Shown here in pieces: positions 56,241-64,000 of a stretch of DNA of 64,000 nucleotides (positions within the stretch are counted from its first letter, which is position 1; each line of letters begins with the position of its first letter). Source of the DNA: Pseudoselenomonas ruminantium (GTDB lineage Bacteria > Bacillota > Negativicutes > Selenomonadales > Selenomonadaceae); NCBI RefSeq assembly GCF_900104055.1, contig NZ_FNJQ01000003.1:1-64000 (forward strand). Direction: 5' to 3'. The translations under genes and the position numbers were made by a program. The notes beneath the pieces are model-generated. The model was not told where the DNA came from, did no database searches, and saw only the letters and a list, made by a program, of their open reading frames with translations.

Positions 56241-57195
56241 CTAAAATGGTAAATTTTTCAGTGGACTCTCCGAAGACAGCTGCTTGACGGCGGCCTTCTC
56301 ATCAGGGGCGGTATAGATGGTGCGGAGATCTTTGGCAAAATTTTTCATGTCTTTGTTGGCGACGTATTTCAGCGTATTGCGCACCATGTGGACAATGCAG
56401 CGCTGGTGCTCTGTTTTCGGAAATGCTGCAGAAATGGCCTCTTTCAGGCCGGTAAGCCCATCAGAGCAAAGAATAAGGATATCCCCTTACACCACGGTTC
56501 TTGAGGCTGTTCAGGACGCCCAGCCAGTATTTGCTGCTCTCATTTTCGCCCACTTCAATCGTAAGGACTTCCTTGCGGCCATCTTCATTTATTCCCATCA
56601 CGACATAGGCAGCCAATTTGGTAATCATATTGTCATGTCTTACAGAAAAATGGATGGCATCAATGAAAATTATGGGGTAGATACTGGAAAGCGGCCTGCT
56701 CTGCCATTCCTCAATCTGAGGCAGAATTTTATCGGTAACATCGGATATGAACCCTTCTGAAGCCTCGAAGCCGTAAATGTCTTCCAAAGTTTCAGAGATC
56801 TGTCTGGTGGTCATGCCTTTGGCATACATAGAGATAATTTTCTCGTCAATGGCGGAAATATCCTTCTGCCGCTTCTTGACGACCTGAGGCTGGAAGGATG
56901 ACTGACGATCCTGTGGGACATCAATCTGAAAGCTGCCATAGCTGCTATTGAGGCTCTTGGTTTTATACCCGTTGCGGGCATTCTCACTATCGGAGCGCTC
57001 AGACTTGCTGTAGCCTAGATGCTCATCCATTTCCGTTTCCATCATTTGCTTGATGGTGCCGCCCAGCAAGTCTTTCAGGGCGTCTTGGATATCAGTAGCG
57101 CTCTCGATGTTGTACTCTTGGAACAACTGCTGGATGATGGCACGCTTGCCATCGGTCATTTCTACTTTGTGAATCTCTTTTTTCTGTCTTGCCAT
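56241..57195 (-). pseudogene. IS256-family transposase, frameshifted and truncated
   Basis: From ATG 57195 the first 240 or so residues follow IS256/MULE transposases (TIKQMMETEMDEHLGYSKSE, FIDAIHFSVRHDNMI with the first catalytic Asp). At about 56480 a GGGG tract (complement of CCCC) shifts the frame; in the corrected frame it continues DILILCSDGLTGLKEAISAA and HQRCIVHMVRNTLKYVANKD, then stops at 56241-56243. The C-terminal 80-90 residues, including the catalytic Glu region (TTNAIE), are missing. Confidence 0.85.
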
Positions 57196-57286
57196 GATAA
57201 AAGGCCTCCTATGATTTGATTATAGTTTATCATAGAAGACCTTATGTTTTCGAGGAAAATTCATTTACAGAGATTTTTTCATACTC

Positions 57287-57697
57287 TCATCTAAGCATAC
57301 ACTCAGCAAGATATTCTTCTAAATTATCATATAGATTATATTTTTCGCCCATATTGTAGAGATAAACTTTTCCATAAAAGTTAGATATTACCATTCCTTT
57401 GTCTATACCCAAATTCTCTATCACATAACAATCTAATGGAAAATCAATGTCTAGTTCTCGCATAGTTAGGGTTATATTGACTACGTTAAGATATCCATGT
57501 AAGTGCTTTCCTAAACCAGTCCATTCTGTTCCTTTAAAACTTATTGCTCCATATTTTAACATATATAGCTTATATTCTGGTGAAAATAAAAGATTTAATT
57601 TGTTCTGTGCCTGGAAAATATCATCTTCTAAACAGCCACCTATTTGACAAAGGTTTTCTATGGACTCTATCTTATTTATTAAACCCTTCATATTCAT
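57287..57697 (-). CDS. SUKH-family immunity protein (SMI1/KNR4-like)
   Basis: 136 aa from ATG 57697, whose ATGA overlaps the stop of the toxin gene. GGAGGG lies upstream. The sequence begins MNMKGLINKIESIENLCQIG and includes LLFSPEYKLYMLKYGAISF, the SUKH core, and a C-terminal NLEEYLAECM helix. Such small acidic proteins neutralise the toxin encoded just upstream. The tight coupling supports a cognate pair. Confidence 0.75.
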   Translation of the reverse strand: MNMKGLINKIESIENLCQIGGCLEDDIFQAQNKLNLLFSPEYKLYMLKYGAISFKGTEWTGLGKHLHGYLNVVNITLTMRELDIDFPLDCYVIENLGIDKGMVISNFYGKVYLYNMGEKYNLYDNLEEYLAECMLR

Positions 57698-58833
57698 TTT
57701 CCCTCCATTGCTCTTGTTTCCCAATGTTTAATTCTCTCATTTGCAAATTTTATTCTATCTATTTCCGTTTCCTTTGTCTTATCGTGTAAAATAATATCAT
57801 TTCCCTTACCACGATGTTCTTTTATTGATAATTCTGCCAAAGGGCTATCGTCCTTTTGACCAATATGATGTAATTCAAGAGGCGTTCCATTATCATCTAA
57901 TGGTGCCAATCCTATCTTCCCTCTTTCGCGATTAGTTCGACCAAATTGATCAACTTTATTCCAATTAATTTTTTTTACTAAGCATTCTTTACTGTTTACA
58001 ATCTGTTCTCGTAATTTTGCCCCTTGGTAAATTTTATATTCCAATTCAGAACCTATACTATTTACTATTTTCGATGACCAGCCAGTTGAGGCAATCATAG
58101 AGGATTTTGCTTCTTTTGATAAGCCATTTTTAGGGGGCGATTTAATATCATTTGAACCTGTTTTTTTCCCTTCGCCCTTTAATTCCCCTTTACTTCCTCC
58201 CCTATTTATAATCTTATCCTCTACTTTTTCGGCGCTTTTGCCAATATCCTTTGTTAAAGTCTCTTCTGTTTTGACAAGAGCTTTTTTTTCACCTTTAGAA
58301 AAAATCTTTCCTGCGTTAGAAATTACTTTGCGTTCCAATCTGCTGACTGTCTTACCTACGTTGGATATCATACTGCCCTCAATGTTTAAGAATGGGATAA
58401 ACATTAAAACAGGCGATATTGCAATTAAGAACACAGTTAAGCCTGTAGATATTAAGATTCTTTTTACAATAGATTCATTACATAACGCTGTCCATATTAT
58501 GCTAAATATAAATATTATAATTAATATTGCGATGATGGTAATTATAATATCAATTATAACACCACCTAATCCCAATATGCAAATTCCTAAAAATACTATG
58601 CCTATTGCAAGTACTTTGAATACTTCATTATATGAAAAATCACAAATTCCCCACCTATATATCCACATATTTCTCTGTTTATATCTGTAATAAGCAGCAA
58701 TAATAAAAATTAACCCTAATCCGCCAATTAATGGTCCTGTTATTACTTTAATAATTTCTATGCCTGCATCAAATAATTCATCCCAAATTATACAAGAGAT
58801 AATTTCTCCTATTATTGCAAATATGATTTCCAT
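57694..58833 (-). CDS. Membrane-anchored LHH-nuclease toxin
   Basis: 379 aa. The N-terminal 160 residues hold about four to five hydrophobic helices; residues 170-290 are a hydrophilic, Lys-rich linker; the C-terminal 110 residues end in LELHHIGQKDDSPLAELSIK then EHRGKGNDIILHD, the LHH/HNH-type nuclease motif found as a toxin tip in polymorphic toxins. No signal or secretion-system marker (RHS, LXG, filamentous haemagglutinin) is present. The following overlapping gene is a SUKH protein. GC content is much lower than in the flanks, so it was acquired. Confidence 0.8.
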   Translation of the reverse strand: MEIIFAIIGEIISCIIWDELFDAGIEIIKVITGPLIGGLGLIFIIAAYYRYKQRNMWIYRWGICDFSYNEVFKVLAIGIVFLGICILGLGGVIIDIIITIIAILIIIFIFSIIWTALCNESIVKRILISTGLTVFLIAISPVLMFIPFLNIEGSMISNVGKTVSRLERKVISNAGKIFSKGEKKALVKTEETLTKDIGKSAEKVEDKIINRGGSKGELKGEGKKTGSNDIKSPPKNGLSKEAKSSMIASTGWSSKIVNSIGSELEYKIYQGAKLREQIVNSKECLVKKINWNKVDQFGRTNRERGKIGLAPLDDNGTPLELHHIGQKDDSPLAELSIKEHRGKGNDIILHDKTKETEIDRIKFANERIKHWETRAMEGK

Positions 58834-59310
58834 AAAATCACATCCTTGTAAAATATCTAATCATGATAAATCAAATGTATTTTTAAGCAAATTATCATAT
58901 AGAATAATTATCGGTTAATTTTATCTAATAAGTATCCTTACATGATAATTTCTATGTGTAGTATTAAGTTTCCTGCTATATAGTACTTTTTCGAGACTTT
59001 TACTCAAGATTTATTCCACAATGTTGAGAATGTGCTACTCATCACCTCTGTAAATTTATTACAGAGATTCCCCCCATAACATTACAAGAAATAAGGGCAC
59101 AAGCCACCTCCAAAGCGTAAAAGCTTGTGCCCTATTATTAAATATTTCTGCTTACATGAAGGATAATGTGAATAAAAAATCGTTAAATGGTGAGGAAAGC
59201 CTTTATCCAATGATTGAGCCACTATTAAAATAACTATCTGACTTGGCGGGAGCGTTGTTTTGTATATTTCCCGATAAATTCACTCGATATAATACATTCA
59301 ATCTATTTCA
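58834..59310. other. AT-rich intergenic stretch with hairpins and an ORF scrap
   Basis: Contains the perfect inverted repeat CTCTGTAA-ATTTA-TTACAGAG (59046-59066), a terminator (AGGGCACAAGC 59094-59104 / GCTTGTGCCCT 59123-59133) probably closing the PcfJ-like gene on the minus strand, and a 25-codon plus-strand frame (59156-59233, MKDNVNKKSLNGEESLYPMI...) that looks like the start of a lost gene. No other gene is seen. Confidence 0.55.
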
Positions 59311-60003
59311 TTATCGGACGATATAACTATAAATTATTTTATGCGTATTAGCCCATTCCTTAATTATATTTCGATATCTTATATCTAGCTTTTGATTGCA
59401 ATGTCCTAGCGCTTGTGTGATTCTACCCTGCCTTATCTCGATGCACGCAATATACTTATCTTGTTTTTTCATTGCAATTATTAATGATTCTTTTCTTATA
59501 ATTGCTGAATTATAGCTAGCAACGCAGTTATGAAAAATATTACCCCATTTTCTTAAATCTTTTGTTCCTTTAGGCAATATAAAAGAATAATTTTCCTCGA
59601 TGGTTTCCAATAATCTATCTTTTGCCCTATATTCATAGGAAACATTTTCGTATTTTACATCCACCCCCATATTAAATCGGTCTACAATATCTGGCCGATT
59701 AATAAATAGTTCTTCCACCATAGCATCATGTATTTCTTGTGTTAGTCCTTCGTTAAGAATTTGACGCTGCAATATAGGATTAACAAAATCTTCATTCTCA
59801 TCTATATGTACTGCTACAAACATTCTCAAAGTATCACTAGCCACATTTGTAAATCCTTCATTGCACCATCTTAATACGCGTGTAGCAATAGCCTTCTCCG
59901 AACGATAGCGCAAAAGCCAACGACAATAAATTTGAAAATTAGGCAAATCTTGTCTCCCAGCGCTTCTTACCCTAAACCTTCGTGAGCAACAATCATATTT
60001 CAT
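59311..60003 (-). CDS. PcfJ-like protein, probably N-terminally truncated
   Basis: 230 aa. The last 80 residues (FILPKGTKDLRKWGNIFHNC, VASYNSAIIRKESLIIAM, ACIEIRQGRITQALGHCNQK) match the PcfJ family, known from conjugative plasmids and other mobile elements. The N terminus begins abruptly, without a ribosome-binding site, and family members are usually around 400 aa or more, so the front is likely missing. Low GC like its neighbours. Confidence 0.65.
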   Translation of the reverse strand: MKYDCCSRRFRVRSAGRQDLPNFQIYCRWLLRYRSEKAIATRVLRWCNEGFTNVASDTLRMFVAVHIDENEDFVNPILQRQILNEGLTQEIHDAMVEELFINRPDIVDRFNMGVDVKYENVSYEYRAKDRLLETIEENYSFILPKGTKDLRKWGNIFHNCVASYNSAIIRKESLIIAMKKQDKYIACIEIRQGRITQALGHCNQKLDIRYRNIIKEWANTHKIIYSYIVR

Positions 60004-60079
60004 ATCTAGTAGTTTATAGGCAAATATTGGTCCTATGTCAAGATTTAGTACAACATAAAATGAGAAATTTTAATTATTT

Positions 60080-60772
60080 TCAACTTACCAATCGTGATTC
60101 TCTAGCAACGCTCGCCTGGTAAAGTTTTTCAAAGTCATCTGGCGAAAGATATCCACAATGGCTGTGAATCCGCTTTGTATTATAAAATGCTTCAATATAC
60201 TCAAAAATTAGGCTGTGAGCATGATTAAAATCCCTGATTCTAAAGCGGTTCAACCATTCACGCTTTATCAATGCGTGAAATGACTCGATACAGGCATTAT
60301 CCCATGGATAAGCTTTCTTGGAATAGCTCCGCTGCATTCGTGCGGTGGCCTTCTTATATTCTTTAGCTACGTATTGGCTGCCTCGGTCTGAGTGGATAAT
60401 CAGTGGTAAATCGAGGTTGCGGCGTAATTTCGATTTTTGAATTGTTTCCGTTACGCAGCTTACTTCTAAGCTGTCAGAAAGCGTCCATGCGATGATTTTG
60501 CGAGAGTACAAGTCCATAATGCTGGTCAAGTATACAAATCCGTCAATTGTCCATACATAAGTGATGTCTGAACACCAAACCGCATTAGGCCGTTCCGGAT
60601 TAAATTGTTCATCCAAGATGTTCTGCAGACTGTCACTGAAGTCTGGAAATCCTCCGTATATCTTGAATTTATGCATGATATAGTGGTAGGCAGAAAGGCC
60701 TCCTATAATTTCATAAGAAAGAGCTTGGCAATCGTGAGGCAATCCTTTTCTTATTGACTCTACCTTTTTCAA
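60080..60772 (-). CDS. IS3-family transposase OrfB, N-terminally shortened
   Basis: 230 aa. The rve integrase core is complete: VWCSDITYV (first Asp), LIIHSDRGSQYVAKEYK (second Asp) and ACIESFHALIKREWLN (Glu), ending with FYNTKRIHSHCGYLSPDDFE. The expected HTH_21 region before it (IMHKFKIYG) is only partly there and follows odd sequence, and OrfA is absent, so the element is probably defective. It lies 6 bp from the end of the next gene. Confidence 0.85.
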   Translation of the reverse strand: MKKVESIRKGLPHDCQALSYEIIGGLSAYHYIMHKFKIYGGFPDFSDSLQNILDEQFNPERPNAVWCSDITYVWTIDGFVYLTSIMDLYSRKIIAWTLSDSLEVSCVTETIQKSKLRRNLDLPLIIHSDRGSQYVAKEYKKATARMQRSYSKKAYPWDNACIESFHALIKREWLNRFRIRDFNHAHSLIFEYIEAFYNTKRIHSHCGYLSPDDFEKLYQASVARESRLVS

Positions 60773-60778
60773 TACGCC

Positions 60779-61171
60779 CTAATATACCCAATATTCACGA
60801 ATCTTATAAGGCCAGCCAATCTTATTCATGCCATAAGCAAATACCTTATCGCTCGGCGAAACGACGGTATCATGGCTTTGATCCATGGTATTGGTCTGAT
60901 AGCGCCACATGTCAGTCTGGAATTTACTGTAATTCCATGTGATGACTTCCTTTAACCGGCCATTTTTTACCATTTTGGTAGATATCGAGAACCAGCGTCC
61001 GGTCGAACTTGTGCCGTATGAGAGCGTATCATCCATAACATAGACATCGATACCTTCAGCATCCCAGTGAGCTACCCATACGTCTGCGGCTTCGGCCTGT
61101 TTTCCGTAGATTGCCGCTGTAATTCCTATCATCAATACGACTATGTAAACTGCGATTTTGAAGTTTTTCAC
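60779..61171 (-). CDS. Secreted hypothetical protein, 130 aa
   Basis: 130 aa from GTG 61171, where GGGAGG has 8-bp spacing; ATG 61189 lies inside that site. Signal peptide (KNFKIAVYIVVLMIGITAAI) cleaved near AEAADV. The mature domain is beta-rich with many aromatic residues (DVWVAHWDAEGIDVYVMDDT, WRYQTNTMDQ), as in small secreted proteins of Selenomonadales. No family is recognised. A terminator separates it from rhaM. Confidence 0.65.
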   Translation of the reverse strand: MKNFKIAVYIVVLMIGITAAIYGKQAEAADVWVAHWDAEGIDVYVMDDTLSYGTSSTGRWFSISTKMVKNGRLKEVITWNYSKFQTDMWRYQTNTMDQSHDTVVSPSDKVFAYGMNKIGWPYKIREYWVY

Positions 61172-61258
61172 ACTGAACGCCTCCCCCATATAATTCGTCT
61201 CATAGTTTTAGGTAGTAGTTCGTTGCGCCTGCTTGCTTTTCCTGCAGTCCAGCACCGA

Positions 61259-61290
61259 AAAACAGCAGCCATCCGAAGACAGCTGCTGTT
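61259..61290 (-). terminator. Terminator after rhaM
   Basis: AACAGCAGC / GCTGCTGTT (61261-61269 / 61282-61290), 9 bp; on the minus strand TTTTTCGG follows. Confidence 0.75.
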
Positions 61291-61318
61291 CATACCTATA
61301 TTCAGTTCAAAAACCACT

Positions 61319-61636
61319 TCATTCCAGGAAGAATACTTGCTGCATCTTTGGCTGGGCGCCGGTTTCCGGGTCCATTTCCATCACCATGACATCCTGCATG
61401 TATTCATTCCATTTGTCCACCACGGCACTTTGGGCCTGATACTGTTCGGCATAGCTTACGCCTTTGTCACATTCAAAGTAACCGAAGAGTTCGTTCCCCG
61501 TGTTCCAAATGGTGTAATTGCTTATACCAGCGTCTTTGAGCACCTGCTTCAGTTCCGGCCAGAGATTATCGTGGCGTTTTTTGTATTCGGCCAGCATCCC
61601 GTCCTTGACGGTTGCTTTCCAGGCAAAGCGTTCCAT
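61319..61636 (-). CDS. rhaM: L-rhamnose mutarotase
   Basis: 105 aa, the family length. MERFAWKATVKDGMLAEYKK, HDNLWPELKQVLKDAGISNY and FGYFECD with the conserved His, Tyr and Trp residues (DKWNEYMQDVM, MEMDPETG) are typical. It interconverts the anomers of L-rhamnose in the cytosol. AAAGGTGG ribosome-binding site. It is 17 bp after the transporter gene in the rha operon. Confidence 0.95.
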   Translation of the reverse strand: MERFAWKATVKDGMLAEYKKRHDNLWPELKQVLKDAGISNYTIWNTGNELFGYFECDKGVSYAEQYQAQSAVVDKWNEYMQDVMVMEMDPETGAQPKMQQVFFLE

Positions 61637-61653
61637 GAAACTGCCACCTTTCT

Positions 61654-62997
61654 TTATTTGTGCGCCATAACATGGTCAGCGGCTTCCGGCTCTACCAGCC
61701 AGCCATTTTCGTCGATTTCATCGCCATAGCGGTCGCGGGTGATTTCGTCGAGCGTCTTGCCCCGGTCATCGCCACCCCAGATGGTACCGGCCAGCCAGCT
61801 GACTACGCAGAAACCAATCATCAGCACGGCGGCAATCTGGAAGCCCAAGGCCTCCATGATCAGGGGAACGGCAAAGCCCCAGATTGCGGCAGAAAATCTT
61901 GTGACAAAGAAGGTAAAGCCCTGTGCCGTGGCGCGATAGCGCACGGGGAAGAGTTCGGAGCTCCAAAGCTGATAGAACTGCTGCTGCATGGAGAAGCCCC
62001 ATACGATGGTGAAGAAGAAGAGCATCCAGGTCTGGAGCATTTCACCGGGCAGCGCCCAGACGAACCAGCTGATAACACCCAGCCCGGAGAAGATGGCATA
62101 TACCTTGCGGCGGTTGAATTTATCCGCCGTGTACATAAAGATGATCGTCGTCACGATGCAGACGGCAAAGTTCAGCGCCGTCATGCCGAGGGCCATGGAG
62201 TTGCTGAGGTTGCCTACATGCTCATAGACATAAGGCATGAAGAAACCATTGGTGCTGGCGGCCAGATTCCAGAAGGCGTATACGCAGACACAGAGAGCGA
62301 CGGTCTTGAAGCTCGTGCCACGCAGGATATCAGCATAGCGGACTTTTTTCTGCTTGATGCCCTTGGCCGCCATCTCTTCTTCCTGCTTCTTGGCTGCGGC
62401 CCATTCCGTGGATTCCGGCATCTTAAGGCGCTGATACCAAATCCAGGCGGCTACTACAATGAGGTGGGCGAAAATCAGACGGTTGCCCAGCAGCCCAAAC
62501 ATCTCGTTCATGGGAATGGAAGCGGCAAACACTACCACAGGGCCAAGCATCCACGCAATCTGCGCCGAGCCGCAGTGTTTCGCCCGATTCCTTGAAGGCG
62601 CTTCTTCGGCGATAAAGGTCCAGGAAGCGACCACATCCGCGCCGACCATTAAGCCGACAATGACATAGCCTAAGAGGAACATGGGGTAGTTGGTAGCCAG
62701 ACAGATGATGGCCACACCGATCATGTAGATGAGCAGTGCCCAGTTATAAACGAATTTGCGGCCATACTTATCGCAGATTTTGCCGCCAATCAGTGCACCG
62801 ATAGCTGCACCGCCGGTATTGGAGGAGAGTGCGGCCAAAAGCCCCATCTGCACACTGCTCATGCCCAGATAATCCTGCCACATGGTCAGCCCCGAAGCCC
62901 CGGCCACAATGGATCCGGCATCAATGTAGCTGATAAGACCGGCAATCAAGGTCTTTTTCCAGGCAGACATGTTGTAATCGAGTTTTACGTCAAACAC
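61654..62997 (-). CDS. MFS sugar transporter, probable L-rhamnose importer
   Basis: 447 aa from GTG 62997 with AAGGAAGG upstream; ATG 62970 is possible. Twelve membrane helices. GGKICDKYGRKFVYNW is MFS motif A; ELFPVRYRATAQGFTFFVTR is the sugar-porter signature of helix 10. A hydrophilic central loop lies around residues 200-225. Its place between rhaD and rhaM makes L-rhamnose the likely substrate. Confidence 0.85.
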   Translation of the reverse strand: MFDVKLDYNMSAWKKTLIAGLISYIDAGSIVAGASGLTMWQDYLGMSSVQMGLLAALSSNTGGAAIGALIGGKICDKYGRKFVYNWALLIYMIGVAIICLATNYPMFLLGYVIVGLMVGADVVASWTFIAEEAPSRNRAKHCGSAQIAWMLGPVVVFAASIPMNEMFGLLGNRLIFAHLIVVAAWIWYQRLKMPESTEWAAAKKQEEEMAAKGIKQKKVRYADILRGTSFKTVALCVCVYAFWNLAASTNGFFMPYVYEHVGNLSNSMALGMTALNFAVCIVTTIIFMYTADKFNRRKVYAIFSGLGVISWFVWALPGEMLQTWMLFFFTIVWGFSMQQQFYQLWSSELFPVRYRATAQGFTFFVTRFSAAIWGFAVPLIMEALGFQIAAVLMIGFCVVSWLAGTIWGGDDRGKTLDEITRDRYGDEIDENGWLVEPEAADHVMAHK

Positions 62998-63103
62998 TTC
63001 TTACCCTTCCTTTCGCCGTTTGCTATGCAATTAGCAAACCTTTAAAAATTAAGATAATTTCATCTATTGTTATGGCAGAAGCATTGCTTCCGCCACGACA
63101 ACC

Positions 63104-63922
63104 TTAATCCAAAAGCGCCTCATTCAGGTCAATATGGAATTCCTTGGCCAAATCTAGGAAGTTCTCCCTGGTGATGGTTTGTTTCTTGCCCCCCATGGAG
63201 CGGACTTTGACGCAGATTTCGGCAGCTTTTTCCACCGTATCCATCAGGCCGAAGGCCTCGTCGAAATCATCGCCGCAGACAAAGAGTCCATGATGGGCCC
63301 AGACGACGACACGATATTTTTCCATGAGTTTCGTGGAGGCATCGGCAATGGCCTTGCCACCAGGTACCATCCAGGGGACTACGCCCAGCCCTTCGGGGAA
63401 GATAACGGGGTCTTCCGTCGCCATTTCCCAGAGCTCCCGAGTAAACTCCTTGTCATTTAAGGGCAGGACGAAGGTCAGGGCAATCAGATTGGTGGGATGG
63501 GCATGGTAAATCACCCGGTTCCTGCCTGCGGTAAGTCTTTTCTTCAGTTCGTGATTGCCCAGATGGGTGGGCAGTTCGCTGGTGGGACGGCCGCCATCGG
63601 TCAGGCCCCAGACGATGCCATAGTTTTCGCCCTTGTCGTCCACAAGAATGACCGCGATATTCTTCTCTGGGCACAGCTCTACATTGCGCATATACTTGCC
63701 GCTGCCCGTGACCAGGAAATATTCCCCGGCCAATTCCGGCACGCTATTGCCGATAGGCAGCCACTCATCCACCTGATGCAGCGAGTTCTTAACTTCAGCA
63801 ATCTCCTCTGCGGGGATGCGATAGGTGAGGTTTCCCCCATTGCGTTCATGCCAGCCTTTTCTGAATGCATCCGCGGTCAGACGGATAAAGCCCTCCATAA
63901 ATTTTGCGTCTTTGATATCCAT
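63104..63922 (-). CDS. rhaD: Rhamnulose-1-phosphate aldolase
   Basis: 272 aa from ATG 63922 (GGGAG, 9-bp spacing). Class II aldolase/adducin domain: GWHERNGGNLTYR, zinc ligands in YHAHPTN and WAHHGLF, catalytic Glu in the ELWEMATEDPVIFPEGLGVV region. It splits L-rhamnulose 1-phosphate into dihydroxyacetone phosphate and L-lactaldehyde. It is 17 bp after rhaA and heads the part of the operon visible here. Confidence 0.95.
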   Translation of the reverse strand: MDIKDAKFMEGFIRLTADAFRKGWHERNGGNLTYRIPAEEIAEVKNSLHQVDEWLPIGNSVPELAGEYFLVTGSGKYMRNVELCPEKNIAVILVDDKGENYGIVWGLTDGGRPTSELPTHLGNHELKKRLTAGRNRVIYHAHPTNLIALTFVLPLNDKEFTRELWEMATEDPVIFPEGLGVVPWMVPGGKAIADASTKLMEKYRVVVWAHHGLFVCGDDFDEAFGLMDTVEKAAEICVKVRSMGGKKQTITRENFLDLAKEFHIDLNEALLD

Positions 63923-63939
63923 GAAAAACAACTCCCTAT

Positions 63940-64000
63940 TCACACGCGCTTTGCCTGCACGTTTCGTTCATATTCTTCCACCTGACGGAACCACTCGCCA
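63940..64000 (-). CDS. rhaA: L-rhamnose isomerase, C-terminal end (cut by window edge)
   Basis: The frame entering the window ends EWFRQVEEYERNVQAKRV and stops at 63940-63942. The EWF...V..YE..V ending is that of RhaA proteins, and the order rhaA-rhaD is common. Only 19 codons are visible, so the call depends on context. Confidence 0.7.
   Translation of the reverse strand, partial: GEWFRQVEEYERNVQAKRV

Noticed and set aside
1-64000. tRNA, rRNA or CRISPR array
   Set aside because: No cloverleaf-like or rRNA-like segment and no regularly spaced direct repeats were seen while reading both strands.

Overview
The window looks like a chromosomal segment of a Gram-negative-walled Firmicute of the class Negativicutes, most likely Selenomonas or a close relative. 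The evidence is an outer-membrane porin with an N-terminal SLH domain (43826-45256), a Selenomonas-type cysteine phytase (38982-39953), a NapC-type multihaem cytochrome with a Tat-exported flavoprotein, and Firmicute-like gene content. No rRNA, tRNA or CRISPR array was seen.

Layout. 0-5.7 kb: an IS3 fragment, a thiol-peroxidase operon (thioredoxin-reductase-like, glutaredoxin-like, Cys-type GPx), then a MarR-controlled HlyD/ABC-2 permease/Usp operon. 5.7-16.8 kb: a worn accessory zone with IS3, IS200 and TorD remnants, two genes each accompanied by an internally deleted copy, an orphan SUKH immunity gene, several LysR regulators and two MBL-fold proteins, one of them apparently shortened. 16.8-27.8 kb: HxlR, rarA, then a PadR-centred block: padR, secreted alpha/beta-hydrolase, CdaR-like regulator, phenolic acid decarboxylase, multihaem cytochrome c, Tat/lipoprotein flavin reductase, FMN-binding protein and MFS transporter. 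The hydrolase and padC promoters carry the same paired inverted repeats ATGTA-N6-TACAT around consensus -35/-10 boxes, and the MFS promoter has a weaker version. I read this as a hydroxycinnamate system: ester hydrolysis outside the cell, then decarboxylation and/or use of the acid as a respiratory electron acceptor.

28-38.5 kb: surface proteins, a ROK regulator, a PHP phosphatase, an MFS protein, a candidate small RNA, the NAD salvage operon nrtR-pncA-pncB-nadE with a palindromic operator, and an orphan tyrosine recombinase next to unusual palindromes. 39-53 kb: phytase, then an AraC-controlled glycoside operon (MFS, SLH porin, GH3, beta-phosphoglucomutase, GH1) and a GH78 alpha-L-rhamnosidase. 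53-61 kb: a macrodomain/sirtuin pair, then an AT-rich island with an AbrB-like/RelE-like toxin-antitoxin pair, a broken IS256, a membrane LHH-nuclease toxin with its SUKH immunity gene, a PcfJ-like fragment and an IS3 transposase. 61-64 kb: rhamnose catabolism (rhaM, MFS, rhaD, end of rhaA).

Taken together the window suits a bacterium living on plant material: glycosides, rhamnosides, phytate and hydroxycinnamate esters. Start codons were re-chosen by ribosome-binding-site spacing where the longest reading frame looked too long. Family assignments come from motif recognition only; no database search was possible.
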